From a virus: a DNA stretch of 64,000 bases. Shown here in pieces: positions 8,647 through 16,626 of this stretch. The notes beneath the pieces are model-generated. The model searched no databases. It saw only the letters and a program-made list of their open reading frames with translations, and was not told where the DNA came from. The position numbers were made by a program, and so were the translations under genes. The DNA lies in IMG/VR virus record IMGVR_UViG_3300042455_001086, positions 62,001 through 126,000 of that record; one strand, 5' to 3'. The stretch's first letter is position 1, and the number at the start of each line of letters is the position of its first letter.

Positions 8647-9237
8647 TTAATCCCACCACCATTCCATTCTTTCTTTTAAAATTTTAAATAATAAATTATG
8701 TGCTTTTTCTTGGTTATGTTTTGCAACATAAAAACATAAGTCCCTTTTATCTAAATTAGGTTTATTTTTTAAAACTTTACGAACACTTGACGGATACTTT
8801 TTTAAGTATTCATTATAATTTTCTGTCAAAATATCAATCTCCATTTTTTTGAGATTTTCATTACCTTCAATAGGTTCAAAACTGAATTTAGAATCTTCAT
8901 AGTCAAGGTATTCGGTATTGTAATATTCGTCTTTAACTCTTTCTATAAGATTCAAAACAATAGTCATATCACGATTATCTCTATCAACATCCATATGACG
9001 ATTTGCATAGATTATTTCCTTTCTTTGGAATTCTATTTTTTTCTGAAGAATTGTGAATATGTACCAACTATCCCAATCTTTATCTTTATATAATGTTGGG
9101 GCCCATCTGAAGATATTTTTTATACCTCCAGTAAAGTATCTTAGTCTCCAGTGTGCATTTCTCCATAAGAATGGTAAAACTCCTTTTCTGTTCCAAGCAG
9201 AATCATTTGGGATTGGAAGTTTGTTGTAGTTTTTCAT
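8647..9237 (-). CDS. Trp-rich hypothetical protein
   Basis: 196 residues, unusually rich in Trp (for example RNAHWRLRYF, DWDSWYIF and the terminal EWWWD). The middle is a long helix with RKEIIYANRHMDVDRDNRD. It is transcribed from a TATATTTG box at 9257-9264 located inside the upstream gene. I recall similar uncharacterised proteins in flavobacterial phages but cannot name a family. Confidence 0.6.
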   Translation of the reverse strand: MKNYNKLPIPNDSAWNRKGVLPFLWRNAHWRLRYFTGGIKNIFRWAPTLYKDKDWDSWYIFTILQKKIEFQRKEIIYANRHMDVDRDNRDMTIVLNLIERVKDEYYNTEYLDYEDSKFSFEPIEGNENLKKMEIDILTENYNEYLKKYPSSVRKVLKNKPNLDKRDLCFYVAKHNQEKAHNLLFKILKERMEWWWD

Positions 9238-9421
9238 TTTCTTCTTCTTTATATTGCAAATATAACGAAAATAAAACTAAAAAGTTAATAAAAACACATA
9301 AAAAAGTTTCAAATATATAATGCCAGTTGGTCTGTGTCATTGATAAGTGTGTTCCAAACCACATAAATGAACCATATTTATTCATTAATTGAATTATGAG
9401 ATATTTGATAAATTTTTTCAT
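9203..9421 (-). CDS. Small membrane protein
   Basis: About 72 residues from the ATG at 9421, chosen because TATTTAT lies five bases upstream; further in-frame starts lie at 9436 and 9448. A single hydrophobic segment occupies about residues 39-54 and the C-terminus is Glu-rich. It overlaps the start of the next gene by 35 bases, which is unusual for this genome and lowers confidence. Confidence 0.45.
   Translation of the reverse strand: MKKFIKYLIIQLMNKYGSFMWFGTHLSMTQTNWHYIFETFLCVFINFLVLFSLYLQYKEEENEKLQQTSNPK
9257..9264 (-). promoter_or_regulatory. TATATTTG promoter
   Basis: 19 bases upstream of 9237, inside the overlapping gene. Confidence 0.6.
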
Positions 9422-9479
9422 TTCTAATAAATACATTTTACAATTCAATTTTATTTAAGTATGATTGTTAAAAAAAATT

Positions 9480-9899
9480 ATGGTAAATGAACAAAGTAAT
9501 GTAGTTGTGAACTACGTAGGTAAATTAGAGGATGGAACAATTTTTGATTCATCTTTGGTGGAGGGGAGAACTCCATTAGAAACACAATTAGGACAAGGTC
9601 AACTTATTCCTGGATTTGAAAAAGGTTTAGTTGGTATGCAAGTTGGTGATAAAAAAACAGTAGAAATTGAGTCAGATCAAGCCTATGGTCCAAGAAATGA
9701 AGAACTGGTGATTGAAATTGAAAAAACAAAGGTTCCAGAAAATGTTGAGGTAGGTGCGATGTTACAAACATTTGGTCCTATGGGTCCAAGTATTGTAAAA
9801 GTTTTGGAAATTAAAGATGAGGTTGTTGTTATTGACGCTAACCACCCTTTAGCCGGACAAAAACTTATTTTTGAATTAGAATTGGTGGGGATTTCATAA
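9480..9899 (+). CDS. FKBP-type peptidyl-prolyl isomerase (SlyD-like)
   Basis: The 139-residue protein matches the FKBP/SlyD family across its length: VVNYVGKLEDGTIFDSS, GQGQLIPGFEKGLVGM, GDKKTVEIESDQAYGPRN and, at the end, the strand DANHPLAGQKLIFELELVGI. The middle insertion corresponds to the SlyD flap domain. It catalyses proline cis-trans isomerisation and can act as a folding helper. The ATG at 9480 is preferred over an upstream TTG because it begins the conserved domain. There is no His-rich SlyD tail. It is rare in phages and may assist virion protein folding. Confidence 0.9.
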   Translation: MVNEQSNVVVNYVGKLEDGTIFDSSLVEGRTPLETQLGQGQLIPGFEKGLVGMQVGDKKTVEIESDQAYGPRNEELVIEIEKTKVPENVEVGAMLQTFGPMGPSIVKVLEIKDEVVVIDANHPLAGQKLIFELELVGIS

Positions 9900-9915
9900 A
9901 TCCCCATTTTTATTT
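9887..9915. terminator. Bidirectional terminator
   Basis: Stem GGGGATTT / AAATCCCC followed by ATTTTTATTT, overlapping the stop of the FKBP gene and ending one gene that converges from the right. Confidence 0.8.
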
Positions 9916-10864
9916 AATATTCTTCTCCACCAAACTCAATTTGGTCTGATGTTGGTTTTGGTTGTTCTATTTTTGTTTGATCACTATCCGGTATTTCAAG
10001 GTCTTGTCCACCATCTATTACTTTACCACCACATAGTTTCTCAACATCAGCATCTGTAAAATAACTTCTACCAATTTTAGCACTTACAGCACTTACTGTG
10101 TTTGGTCCCATTTTACCATCCACTGATAAACCTAAACATCCTTGTATTTTTTTAATTGTATCTGAAATACACCCTTTTACATATGTTTCAGTACAAGCTT
10201 GATATTTTGTACCAGTTCCACCGCCACCACGCTCACGATAAATTATTTTTAGAGTTTCTTTTTTGAGTTTTTCTTTTTCAGCTGGAGATGCACTAGGACA
10301 TGCCCAATTTTGTGCTTCATATTCCGCTTTTGTTTTAAATCCACATTTTTTCGCATTAATTAATACTTGATCTGTAGTCTTAACTATTTGTTTTGTTTTA
10401 CAAACATTATTAAAAGGTTCAACTTGATTTGGTTGTGCGTACCAACTCATCTTTTCTGGATTACCATAATCACCCTCAATATTTTTTATACTTGTATTAT
10501 TTTTAGTACCAAATTTACCAGTAGAACAATTATAATAAACAACAGCTTTATTTTTTTTACCATCGACTATATTATCTTCATCCCCAAAAACACGACCAGT
10601 ATCTGTTGCAACATACTGAGATATGGTAGTTTTGTCAGTTATTAAATATGGTTTTCCATCATTTTTAAATTTTAAAACAAATTTTGTCCCTGGGAATAAT
10701 TTCAACTCTGGATGTTGGGCTATACTATTTTCAAGACTTAATATAGTATTTAAAATATATTCCTTTGGTTGGTTTTTTTGTTCTTGTAATAAACCTTTAT
10801 AATTGTAAAGAGACATTATTTCTCTTTTTTCATCTTCTGTTATTAAAAATCTTTTTGTTCCCAT
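9914..10864 (-). CDS. Type B tagged protein with PG-binding-like C-terminus
   Basis: 316 residues. The tag MGTKRFLITEDEKREIMSLY, with ITE and then LQE at 24-26, starts the protein. Residues 35-150 hold a beta-rich domain with two Cys. Residues 165-190 have a Cys pair, and residues 222-275 contain IKKIQGCLGLSVDGKMGPNT, a clear PG_binding_1-like repeat bounded by Cys. It is paralogous in its last 60 residues to 888-1754. Probable packaged cell-wall-binding protein; enzymatic activity not visible. Confidence 0.75.
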   Translation of the reverse strand: MGTKRFLITEDEKREIMSLYNYKGLLQEQKNQPKEYILNTILSLENSIAQHPELKLFPGTKFVLKFKNDGKPYLITDKTTISQYVATDTGRVFGDEDNIVDGKKNKAVVYYNCSTGKFGTKNNTSIKNIEGDYGNPEKMSWYAQPNQVEPFNNVCKTKQIVKTTDQVLINAKKCGFKTKAEYEAQNWACPSASPAEKEKLKKETLKIIYRERGGGGTGTKYQACTETYVKGCISDTIKKIQGCLGLSVDGKMGPNTVSAVSAKIGRSYFTDADVEKLCGGKVIDGGQDLEIPDSDQTKIEQPKPTSDQIEFGGEEY

Positions 10865-10877
10865 AATTTTTTATTTT

Positions 10878-10884
10878 ATAAATA
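10878..10884 (-). promoter_or_regulatory. TATTTAT element
   Basis: 13 bases upstream of 10864. Confidence 0.6.
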
Positions 10885-10906
10885 TCTTTAAAACCAAAAA
10901 AAACCA

Positions 10907-11449
10907 TTAATTCATATCCGGTCTTTGGAATGGTTTTCCCTTTCTTAATCTTTTTCTAAATTTAGTATCGGCATCTTTTAGAGCATAAGCATAAGATTCA
11001 ACCCATTCTAAAACAATTGTTGTCATTTCTTCTAATTTACTTTTAACATTTTCTTTAGAAAAAATATCTTCACCCATATTAATTAACATTCTTATTTTTT
11101 CTTGATACGACTCTAATTTTCTATGTAGTATTTCACTAATTTTAATAACTTCCTTATCTGTAAAATCTTGTAGAACAGTTTTTGACACACTATTTATTTC
11201 TGAAATTAAATCAATTGCTTCTTTTAGATTTTCTTTTAAATCTATATATTCAATAGTTTTTGAACTTGTCATTTCAGCTATACCCCTAAAAACCGTCATT
11301 AAATCTTTTAAAGTATCAATCAAAATAGACATAGACTTCCCACCATGTTGTAACATTTGGTCGAAATCATCATATCCAGCAGCCTCTTCTGAAATATAAT
11401 TTACCAATTTCTCCAATTGATGTTCTGTCACAAGTATTTTTTTTCCCAT
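10907..11449 (-). CDS. Type A tagged all-helical protein
   Basis: 180 residues, opening MGKKILVTEHQLEKLVNYISEE, a type A variant with an ISE triplet at residues 19-21. The rest is predicted helical with heptad-like Leu/Ile spacing and a basic C-terminus (FRKRLRKGKPF). No family recognised. It is followed closely by the tiny gene at 11452-11565. Confidence 0.7.
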   Translation of the reverse strand: MGKKILVTEHQLEKLVNYISEEAAGYDDFDQMLQHGGKSMSILIDTLKDLMTVFRGIAEMTSSKTIEYIDLKENLKEAIDLISEINSVSKTVLQDFTDKEVIKISEILHRKLESYQEKIRMLINMGEDIFSKENVKSKLEEMTTIVLEWVESYAYALKDADTKFRKRLRKGKPFQRPDMN

Positions 11450-11451
11450 AA

Positions 11452-11565
11452 TTATTTTTTTAATTCTTCATTATATTTTGCAAGAATTTTAGCATTATTT
11501 TTAATCATTTTTAGATATTTATAAAGATTTCTTTTGTTTCTTGATTTTGTTTCTTCTTTTTTCAT
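11452..11565 (-). CDS. 37-residue basic peptide
   Basis: A short frame with Lys/Arg making up about 40 percent of residues, ending NEELKK. Its ATG overlaps the TGA of the upstream tagged gene and its stop lies two bases before the next ATG, so it is spaced like a real gene in the operon. A DNA- or RNA-binding peptide is possible. Confidence 0.5.
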   Translation of the reverse strand: MKKEETKSRNKRNLYKYLKMIKNNAKILAKYNEELKK

Positions 11566-11912
11566 CGCATTCTTTTAATTCTAATTGATAATCCTTCTAA
11601 TTTGGAATTAGTTTTATTAATTGTTTCTGACAAATCTTTCATCAGATTTGTTAATTCGTCTTTTTGCCAATCATCAGCTGATGATTTTGTTAAATCAGAT
11701 GTGATATTATCTATTTGTTGTTTTAACTTTTCATCTTGTATTATTTTTCGTTTAATATTATACAATAAGTCATCAATTTCAGATAAATATTTTGAATAAT
11801 TATAACCTTTACCTCTAAACCAACCTTTAATACCTTCCCAAGTATTGCCTTCGTTAATTATTCTTTTAACGATTTCATCAATATCCTTTTGATTTATTTT
11901 TCTATTATCCAT
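11562..11912 (-). CDS. Type C tagged helical protein
   Basis: 116 residues. MDNRKINQKDIDEIVKRIINEG is a type C tag with an INE triplet at residues 19-21. The rest is one aromatic cluster (WEGIKGWFRGKGY) followed by long amphipathic helices. It lies between two other tagged genes. Function unknown. Confidence 0.7.
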   Translation of the reverse strand: MDNRKINQKDIDEIVKRIINEGNTWEGIKGWFRGKGYNYSKYLSEIDDLLYNIKRKIIQDEKLKQQIDNITSDLTKSSADDWQKDELTNLMKDLSETINKTNSKLEGLSIRIKRMR

Positions 11913-11917
11913 AAAAT

Positions 11918-12739
11918 CTAACTTTGTTGTTGAAATCCTTGTTTCGCACCTGCAACACCTCCTTTAACGGCCGAACCAATTCTACCAAAAATATTATCAG
12001 CTTTCATTCCAAGTGCTTGTCTGATTGGTTTTTTAAGTTCTTTTGTTAGTGGGTCACCACCAAACATTTTATCTAAATTATCCATTGCTTTTTCTCTCTG
12101 GTCAGCTGGTGTATTTAAAATATATTGACCAGCCGGTGATTTAGTCCAAGTGGTAATTTTTGTTTGTGTTGCTTGATCTAATGTTGCTAAATTTGGAAAT
12201 TGTTTTAATAAATCTGGTGTTGGTGTTCCGGCTAGTTGAGCTAAAGGTTTTGCACCACCACCTACTGTTGTTCCAGTTGTTATAACTTTACTTGAGAGCG
12301 ACACACCAGATAAAGGTTTCAACTCCATTTTTTCAACTTTTGTGAATTTCAATTTACTGATTCCCTCAATTGCTTTAGGGTTTTTTGCCTCAGTCCAGTC
12401 TTTAAATTTACCTTGTTTTGCAAATTCTTTAGCTTTTGTAGATACTGGTTCTTCTACTAATTTAAAATAGTATTTATCGCCTTCTTTTTTATAATAATAG
12501 TCTTTATCTTGTGCCTGTAAAATTTGGGTTGGTACATAGTTTTTATCACCTTGTGTTTGAAATGTTACGGTTTCTTGTTTCGGTGTTCCAGTCGGAGTTG
12601 TGGTTGGTTGATTTATTACCAAATCTTCAGGTTCTCCGGCTCTAGCTATTTGTTCTGAAATAAATTCTTGTTTAATCGCATTGTGGTGCATTCCAAGAAT
12701 TCTACTTTTTTCAGCTTCTGTTATGATAAATTTTTTCAT
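11918..12739 (-). CDS. Type B tagged protein, Thr/Pro/Gly-rich
   Basis: 273 residues. The tag is ITEAEKSRILGMHHNAI followed by FISE at 27-30, a textbook case here. Residues 32-55 are a Thr/Pro-rich linker, 62-130 a Tyr/Lys-rich region, 150-215 a low-complexity part, and the last 25 residues a Gly/Ala-rich stretch that could be membrane-active (IGSAVKGGVAGAKQG). TATTTAT is 15 bases upstream. No family recognised. Confidence 0.7.
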   Translation of the reverse strand: MKKFIITEAEKSRILGMHHNAIKQEFISEQIARAGEPEDLVINQPTTTPTGTPKQETVTFQTQGDKNYVPTQILQAQDKDYYYKKEGDKYYFKLVEEPVSTKAKEFAKQGKFKDWTEAKNPKAIEGISKLKFTKVEKMELKPLSGVSLSSKVITTGTTVGGGAKPLAQLAGTPTPDLLKQFPNLATLDQATQTKITTWTKSPAGQYILNTPADQREKAMDNLDKMFGGDPLTKELKKPIRQALGMKADNIFGRIGSAVKGGVAGAKQGFQQQS

Positions 12740-12754
12740 ATTTTAATTTTATTT

Positions 12755-12761
12755 ATAAATA
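12755..12761 (-). promoter_or_regulatory. TATTTAT element
   Basis: 15 bases upstream of 12739; sequence TATTTATAAATA. Confidence 0.6.
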
Positions 12762-12776
12762 TCATAAAGAGTTAAA

Positions 12777-12869
12777 AAAAATATTTATATTTGTAGAACA
12801 AATCAAATATCTATGAAGACAATATTTTTTATTTTCACACTTTTTATTGTTAGTTTTGTTAATTCACAA
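12777..12869 (+). repeat. Duplicated promoter plus signal-peptide module, copy 1
   Basis: 93 bases nearly identical to 14318-14410 (offset 1541). It spans the TATTTAT and TATATTTG elements, the leader and the first 19 codons. Only a few mismatches are seen. Confidence 0.9.
12786..12793 (+). promoter_or_regulatory. TATATTTG promoter
   Basis: 19 bases upstream of 12813, overlapping a TATTTAT; part of the duplicated module. Confidence 0.7.
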
Positions 12870-13439
12870 GATAGTATTATCCAGTATTACAATGAAATTG
12901 CTTATAGATCTGAATTTGTAACAAATGGAAAACCAACAATACGACCCCCTAAAAAATGGAAGACTGATGTAAAAATATTTGTTATGGGGACAAAAGATTC
13001 TGTAACATATAATGAGTTATTGAAAGTTGTTGATGAGTTAAATGAGTTAATCAATCCAATCGAAATAAAAATTGTCAATGAAAAGTCTCAAGCAAATTTG
13101 ATTGCGTTTTTTGGTCTATGCGGTGAATACGATAAAATTGAACCTCAAGTTGTTAGATTTAGTGGTTATAATTATGGTTTAGCTTGTATATTTTCAGATG
13201 AAAATAATGATTACTCGCATGGTTCATTTTATGTTGATGTTGTAAGATGCGATTGGTTGCCGCCAGAAGAGGCAGTTATGTTAAAAAAACATATCGTTAG
13301 AGAAGAATTGACACAGTCATTGGGGCTTATGAATGATTCAATGAAATACCCTAATAGTATTTTTTATGAAGGGTGGTCAATGACGACTGAATTTACAAAT
13401 ATGGATAAAGAAATTATAAAATTACATTATAATAAATAA
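12813..13439 (+). CDS. Secreted DUF2927-like (putative metalloprotease-related) protein
   Basis: 208 residues. Residues 1-18 are a signal peptide (basic, hydrophobic, ending VNS-Q) typical of Bacteroidetes. The mature part ends with REELTQSLGLMND, PNSIFYEGW and a final LHY, which match the DUF2927 pattern. That family is thought to be related to zinc proteases, but an HExxH is not present here: the position reads REELTQ. The export signal implies action outside the cytoplasm, for example at infection or exclusion of other phages. Confidence 0.7.
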   Translation: MKTIFFIFTLFIVSFVNSQDSIIQYYNEIAYRSEFVTNGKPTIRPPKKWKTDVKIFVMGTKDSVTYNELLKVVDELNELINPIEIKIVNEKSQANLIAFFGLCGEYDKIEPQVVRFSGYNYGLACIFSDENNDYSHGSFYVDVVRCDWLPPEEAVMLKKHIVREELTQSLGLMNDSMKYPNSIFYEGWSMTTEFTNMDKEIIKLHYNK

Positions 13440-14282
13440 TTATTGTGCTTTACTAACACCTATCATCTTACCTAGTGTTATGTTTTGGAGGTAGCCAAAC
13501 AAATAGTCGACATAACCAATTGGTGTTCCACCAGTACCCAATGAGTTATAAAATACGGCACCATCATAATTTCTTATTTTTAACATATTAAAATTTTTAC
13601 CAAATTTTGTCCAATTCGGTTGTAATGTTAAAACTGCTTTGTCACCATCGACAGCTAAATCAGTACCAGATTTTACATTTAAATCCGCTATAATTGCTTG
13701 TTTTACATATTCGGTAGTTATACCATTAGCTCGTTCTGTTTTTTTGGTAATAAAAGGTTTATTAATATCACCAGAATAATTAGTTGTGATTGGACTATCA
13801 AATAGATATATATATTGTTTCTGTTTATCACCAAGTACTTCCTCACCAATATAAAGAGCTTTCGGTACGAATGACATTGATATTAAATTATCTAAATTAT
13901 TATCCTTTATTGGAATTGAAGATCCTTTATATTCCATTGATTGGGCATCAAGAATACCCACCTTCTTTGTAAAAACCAACACATTTTTATATATAATATT
14001 ATCAATTGAACCACCATAGTATTTTTGCATCGTATATGCAATATTTGAAGGTCCAGGAATATAATACGCTCCAGTTTGTTCATATTTTTGAAGTTTAATC
14101 CCAGTTGGTTCAATTGATCTAACTGCTTGTCCGGTTAATTCACCCATAGCTGTTTGTTTCTTCACATAAAGAGGATTTTCTGTTGATGTTCCTTGTTCCA
14201 TTAAATTTTGTTCTGAAATGGCGTTTTTATGTAATCCCAATATTCTTGATTTTTCTTCTTCTGATATGATAATTTTTTTCAT
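13440..14282 (-). CDS. Type B tagged protein
   Basis: 280 residues from the ATG at 14282. A longer open frame upstream encodes a hydrophobic lead that would bury the tag and cross TATTTAT, so it is rejected. The tag ISEEEKSRILGLHKNAISE is followed by LME at about 29. The rest is beta-rich with many Tyr and Gly. It is convergent with the secreted protein at 12813-13439. No family recognised. Confidence 0.7.
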   Translation of the reverse strand: MKKIIISEEEKSRILGLHKNAISEQNLMEQGTSTENPLYVKKQTAMGELTGQAVRSIEPTGIKLQKYEQTGAYYIPGPSNIAYTMQKYYGGSIDNIIYKNVLVFTKKVGILDAQSMEYKGSSIPIKDNNLDNLISMSFVPKALYIGEEVLGDKQKQYIYLFDSPITTNYSGDINKPFITKKTERANGITTEYVKQAIIADLNVKSGTDLAVDGDKAVLTLQPNWTKFGKNFNMLKIRNYDGAVFYNSLGTGGTPIGYVDYLFGYLQNITLGKMIGVSKAQ

Positions 14283-14295
14283 AATATTTTTTACA

Positions 14296-14302
14296 ATAAA
14301 TA
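14296..14302 (-). promoter_or_regulatory. TATTTAT element
   Basis: 13 bases upstream of 14282. Confidence 0.6.
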
Positions 14303-14317
14303 TTAAAACAATCAAAT

Positions 14318-14410
14318 AAAAATATTTATATTTGTAGAACAAATCAAATATCTATGAAAACAATATTTTTTATTTTCACACTTTTTATTCTTAGTTTTGT
14401 TAATTCACAA
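14318..14410 (+). repeat. Duplicated promoter plus signal-peptide module, copy 2
   Basis: Second copy of the module at 12777-12869; downstream of it the two genes are unrelated. Confidence 0.9.
14327..14334 (+). promoter_or_regulatory. TATATTTG promoter
   Basis: Upstream of 14354; copy of 12786-12793. Confidence 0.7.
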
Positions 14411-14773
14411 ATTATCAAAATTAAAGTTTATGAAACTATTGAATACTCTAATTACGACACTTTGGGAGTTTTTAATGTGATCTCCAATGTTTTGGAACCT
14501 GTATTATACAACTATGGTAATTGTGAATATGTTATTGATTTGACAAACAAAACGGATATGTTTTTTCGAGATGGTGTTTTGGAAAGTGAGAGTGATATAA
14601 TTTATGTAAATAATGGAAGTTTATATGTTGTTAATTTTTTATATGAAGGTTATGATGTTGGTGTAATTTTTAATACTGATACTAGAAATGAATCTTTTAA
14701 TTGGTTTTCAAGAACCGGAGATCATTATGATATATCAAAAGCCACAAAATTTGAAATAATTAAAACACAATAA
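14354..14773 (+). CDS. Small secreted protein
   Basis: 139 residues with the same 19-residue signal peptide as 12813-13439 (one substitution). The mature domain of about 120 residues is beta-rich with Tyr, Asp and Asn and has one Cys. It shows no similarity to the DUF2927-like neighbour, so the secretion module was duplicated or swapped onto a new domain. A terminator follows the stop. Confidence 0.65.
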   Translation: MKTIFFIFTLFILSFVNSQIIKIKVYETIEYSNYDTLGVFNVISNVLEPVLYNYGNCEYVIDLTNKTDMFFRDGVLESESDIIYVNNGSLYVVNFLYEGYDVGVIFNTDTRNESFNWFSRTGDHYDISKATKFEIIKTQ

Positions 14774-14778
14774 AATTA

Positions 14779-14808
14779 AAAACCCACCGATTAAAGTGGG
14801 TTTTTTTA
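14779..14808. terminator. Bidirectional terminator
   Basis: Stem AAACCCAC / GTGGGTTT with a T run on both strands, between convergent genes. Confidence 0.85.
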
Positions 14809-15303
14809 TTAAGGTTTTTTAACTGGTTGAGATTGTGCAGCGCCAGGTTTTTGAGGTTGTGGTTGGAAACCTGCAACCCAACCGTCAACGGCAGCTTTAA
14901 GACCTGGTTGTGGTAATTGTTGTAATGTTTTCGGTAGATTTTTATTAAAGTTAATATTAAACGCTTGAATGATGGAATTTCCAATTAGTCTTGGTCCACC
15001 CTGAGTTAGCATAATAGAAATGTCTTGAACCTCACCAACTTGTGTGTTTCCATACATAAATTTATATAATACTCTATCACCACTAGCAACTCTTTGCACA
15101 GTTAATTTAGCTTGTGGGAACTGTGGATTTTGTTTTATTTTTAAATCAATTTCTTTATTTAAAATTCCGGCAACTTGATTCATAATCTGAGATACAGTAC
15201 CTTCAGTATCAATTGCTTCAGTTAAAAATTGTTTTGAGATTACACTTTTGTGCATTCCAAGAATTCTTGATCTTTCTTCTTCTGTTATTATTAATTTTCC
15301 CAT
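14809..15303 (-). CDS. Type B tagged protein with Pro/Gln-rich tail
   Basis: 164 residues. Tag ITEEERSRILGMHKSVI with ITE and then LTE at 28-30. Residues 32-135 form a compact alpha/beta domain (for example RVLYKFMYGNTQVGEV), and the final 25 residues are Pro/Gln-rich. TATTTAT is 12 bases upstream. No family recognised. Confidence 0.7.
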   Translation of the reverse strand: MGKLIITEEERSRILGMHKSVISKQFLTEAIDTEGTVSQIMNQVAGILNKEIDLKIKQNPQFPQAKLTVQRVASGDRVLYKFMYGNTQVGEVQDISIMLTQGGPRLIGNSIIQAFNINFNKNLPKTLQQLPQPGLKAAVDGWVAGFQPQPQKPGAAQSQPVKKP

Positions 15304-15315
15304 AATTTTTTATTT

Positions 15316-15322
15316 ATAAATA
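15316..15322 (-). promoter_or_regulatory. TATTTAT element
   Basis: 12 bases upstream of 15303. Confidence 0.6.
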
Positions 15323-15336
15323 TTAGACAAAATAAA

Positions 15337-15363
15337 AAACCTCACAAAATACTTGTGAGGTTT
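15337..15363. terminator. Terminator
   Basis: Stem AAACCTCACAA / TTGTGAGGTTT between two leftward genes, 20 bases after the stop of 15383-15817. Confidence 0.85.
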
Positions 15364-15382
15364 CTATGTAAGTTAATTTTAA

Positions 15383-15817
15383 TTAATTAATAGTGTAAAG
15401 TTCATAATATACATACAAAGCTCCACTCCAGTTATCAACTTCAGCATCAGCTGGGTTTGCGTTATATAAATCAAATCTCACACCAGAGCTAATTCCAGTT
15501 GAAATTAAATAAGGAATTGCATTATCACTAGGATTTTGACTATAATATACAGAGTATTGAACATATATATTATCTCTATTTTCAACGGTAAGATCCAAAT
15601 CCGGGTTATTGATCACAAAATAGATTGAACTACCAAATCCTGGAGATGGTGCGAAATCTTCCATCCCAAGAATGTCAATAATACCTTTTGTTGTATTTAC
15701 TGTGACAACATCGGTTTGATCACGGTCTAATTCATAATGTGCGACACTATTGTCGTTTAATTCAGTTCCATTAAGAACAATTTCAGATGCGATTAATTTA
15801 TCTACTTTTAGTGGCAT
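15383..15817 (-). CDS. Virion-type beta protein with shared N-terminal module (copy 1)
   Basis: 144 residues. The first 20 residues (MPLKVDKLIASE...NGTEL) are identical to those of 15843-16400, while the remainder differs. The rest is beta-rich and Asn/Asp/Tyr-rich, as in tail-fibre or capsid decoration domains. The constant N-terminus probably docks the protein onto a common partner. The DNA repeat extends into the upstream leader. Confidence 0.65.
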   Translation of the reverse strand: MPLKVDKLIASEIVLNGTELNDNSVAHYELDRDQTDVVTVNTTKGIIDILGMEDFAPSPGFGSSIYFVINNPDLDLTVENRDNIYVQYSVYYSQNPSDNAIPYLISTGISSGVRFDLYNANPADAEVDNWSGALYVYYELYTIN

Positions 15818-15840
15818 AATTTTTTGTTTTTTAATTGTTT
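15758..15840 (-). repeat. Shared 5' module of the two virion-type genes, copy 1
   Basis: About 83 bases covering the leader and the first 20 codons, nearly identical to about 16343-16424. Confidence 0.8.
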
Positions 15841-15842
15841 AT

Positions 15843-16400
15843 TTAGTTATATACTCTTATTTCTAATCTTATATTAATATGTTGATTACTTCCATTACTT
15901 GCATATAAACTAATTTCTGATGTACCATTATTAGCACAAACAAAACCCACAAAAATAGTTTCATCATCTGAACCAGAATAAGCTGTTGCCCATATTTTAT
16001 TTTGTGTAAATAATTCAACACTATTTGCTAAATACACTCCTTGTGCTATATAAGTAAACCAAATATTACCAATAGTATTCTCTAACACTGTTACTTCTGG
16101 GGCTCCTGTGTTATATAGTAAGGTACTACCACCATAACTTAATGGTGTGTCGTTATTTATTGCAACAAAATAAGTATCTGGATTATTATTTGGTGCGCCA
16201 ACATTTGAAAAGTCACCACCAGCAGCTTGAATTTTATAAGTTACTCCTTTTGTTAATGGTCCCGAATTAATTCCGGTTGTATTACCTTGACCACTCTGTG
16301 TCAATAAAGCTGTATATACTTTATAAGGTAATACTCCAGTTAATTCAGTTCCATTAAGAACAATTTCAGATGCGATTAATTTATCTACTTTTAGTGGCAT
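15843..16400 (-). CDS. Virion-type beta protein with shared N-terminal module (copy 2)
   Basis: 185 residues. It shares the N-terminal 20 residues with its neighbour and then has a Gly/Asn/Thr-rich beta domain ending in an NIRLEIRVYN strand. Together they look like exchangeable outer virion domains (fibre or decoration). No motif allows receptor or enzyme assignment. Confidence 0.65.
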   Translation of the reverse strand: MPLKVDKLIASEIVLNGTELTGVLPYKVYTALLTQSGQGNTTGINSGPLTKGVTYKIQAAGGDFSNVGAPNNNPDTYFVAINNDTPLSYGGSTLLYNTGAPEVTVLENTIGNIWFTYIAQGVYLANSVELFTQNKIWATAYSGSDDETIFVGFVCANNGTSEISLYASNGSNQHINIRLEIRVYN

Positions 16401-16424
16401 AATTTTTTGTTTTTAAATTGTTTA
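16343..16424 (-). repeat. Shared 5' module of the two virion-type genes, copy 2
   Basis: Second copy, upstream and 5' part of 15843-16400. Confidence 0.8.
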
Positions 16425-16489
16425 TTTAATAATAAATATTTACAATTGCCGGTTTATTCGTATAATTTTAAGATTTTTATTTTAACCCA

Positions 16490-16565
16490 TTCAAAAAACG
16501 CGGCCAATCGGAACCAAAATAAAATCACGGACGAAGTCCGGGTTCGGTTTATACCCCCAATAAGA
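16490..16565. other. GC-rich intergenic island with hairpin
   Basis: Inside a 225-base gene-free stretch (16401-16626) this part is much more GC-rich than the surroundings and contains a hairpin CGGAC-gaa-GTCCG at about 16529-16541 with flanking AACC/GGTT complementarity. A small structured RNA or a protein-binding site is possible. Confidence 0.4.
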
Positions 16566-16626
16566 AAGGAAGAATTTTAATTATAATGATTTTTTATTTT
16601 AAAAATACTATAAACTAACAAAAAAA

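Noticed and set aside
13440-14342. Signal-peptide-like extension of the type B protein at 13440
   Set aside because: The hydrophobic lead comes from translating the leader with its promoter element; starting at 14282 exposes the tag as in its paralogs.
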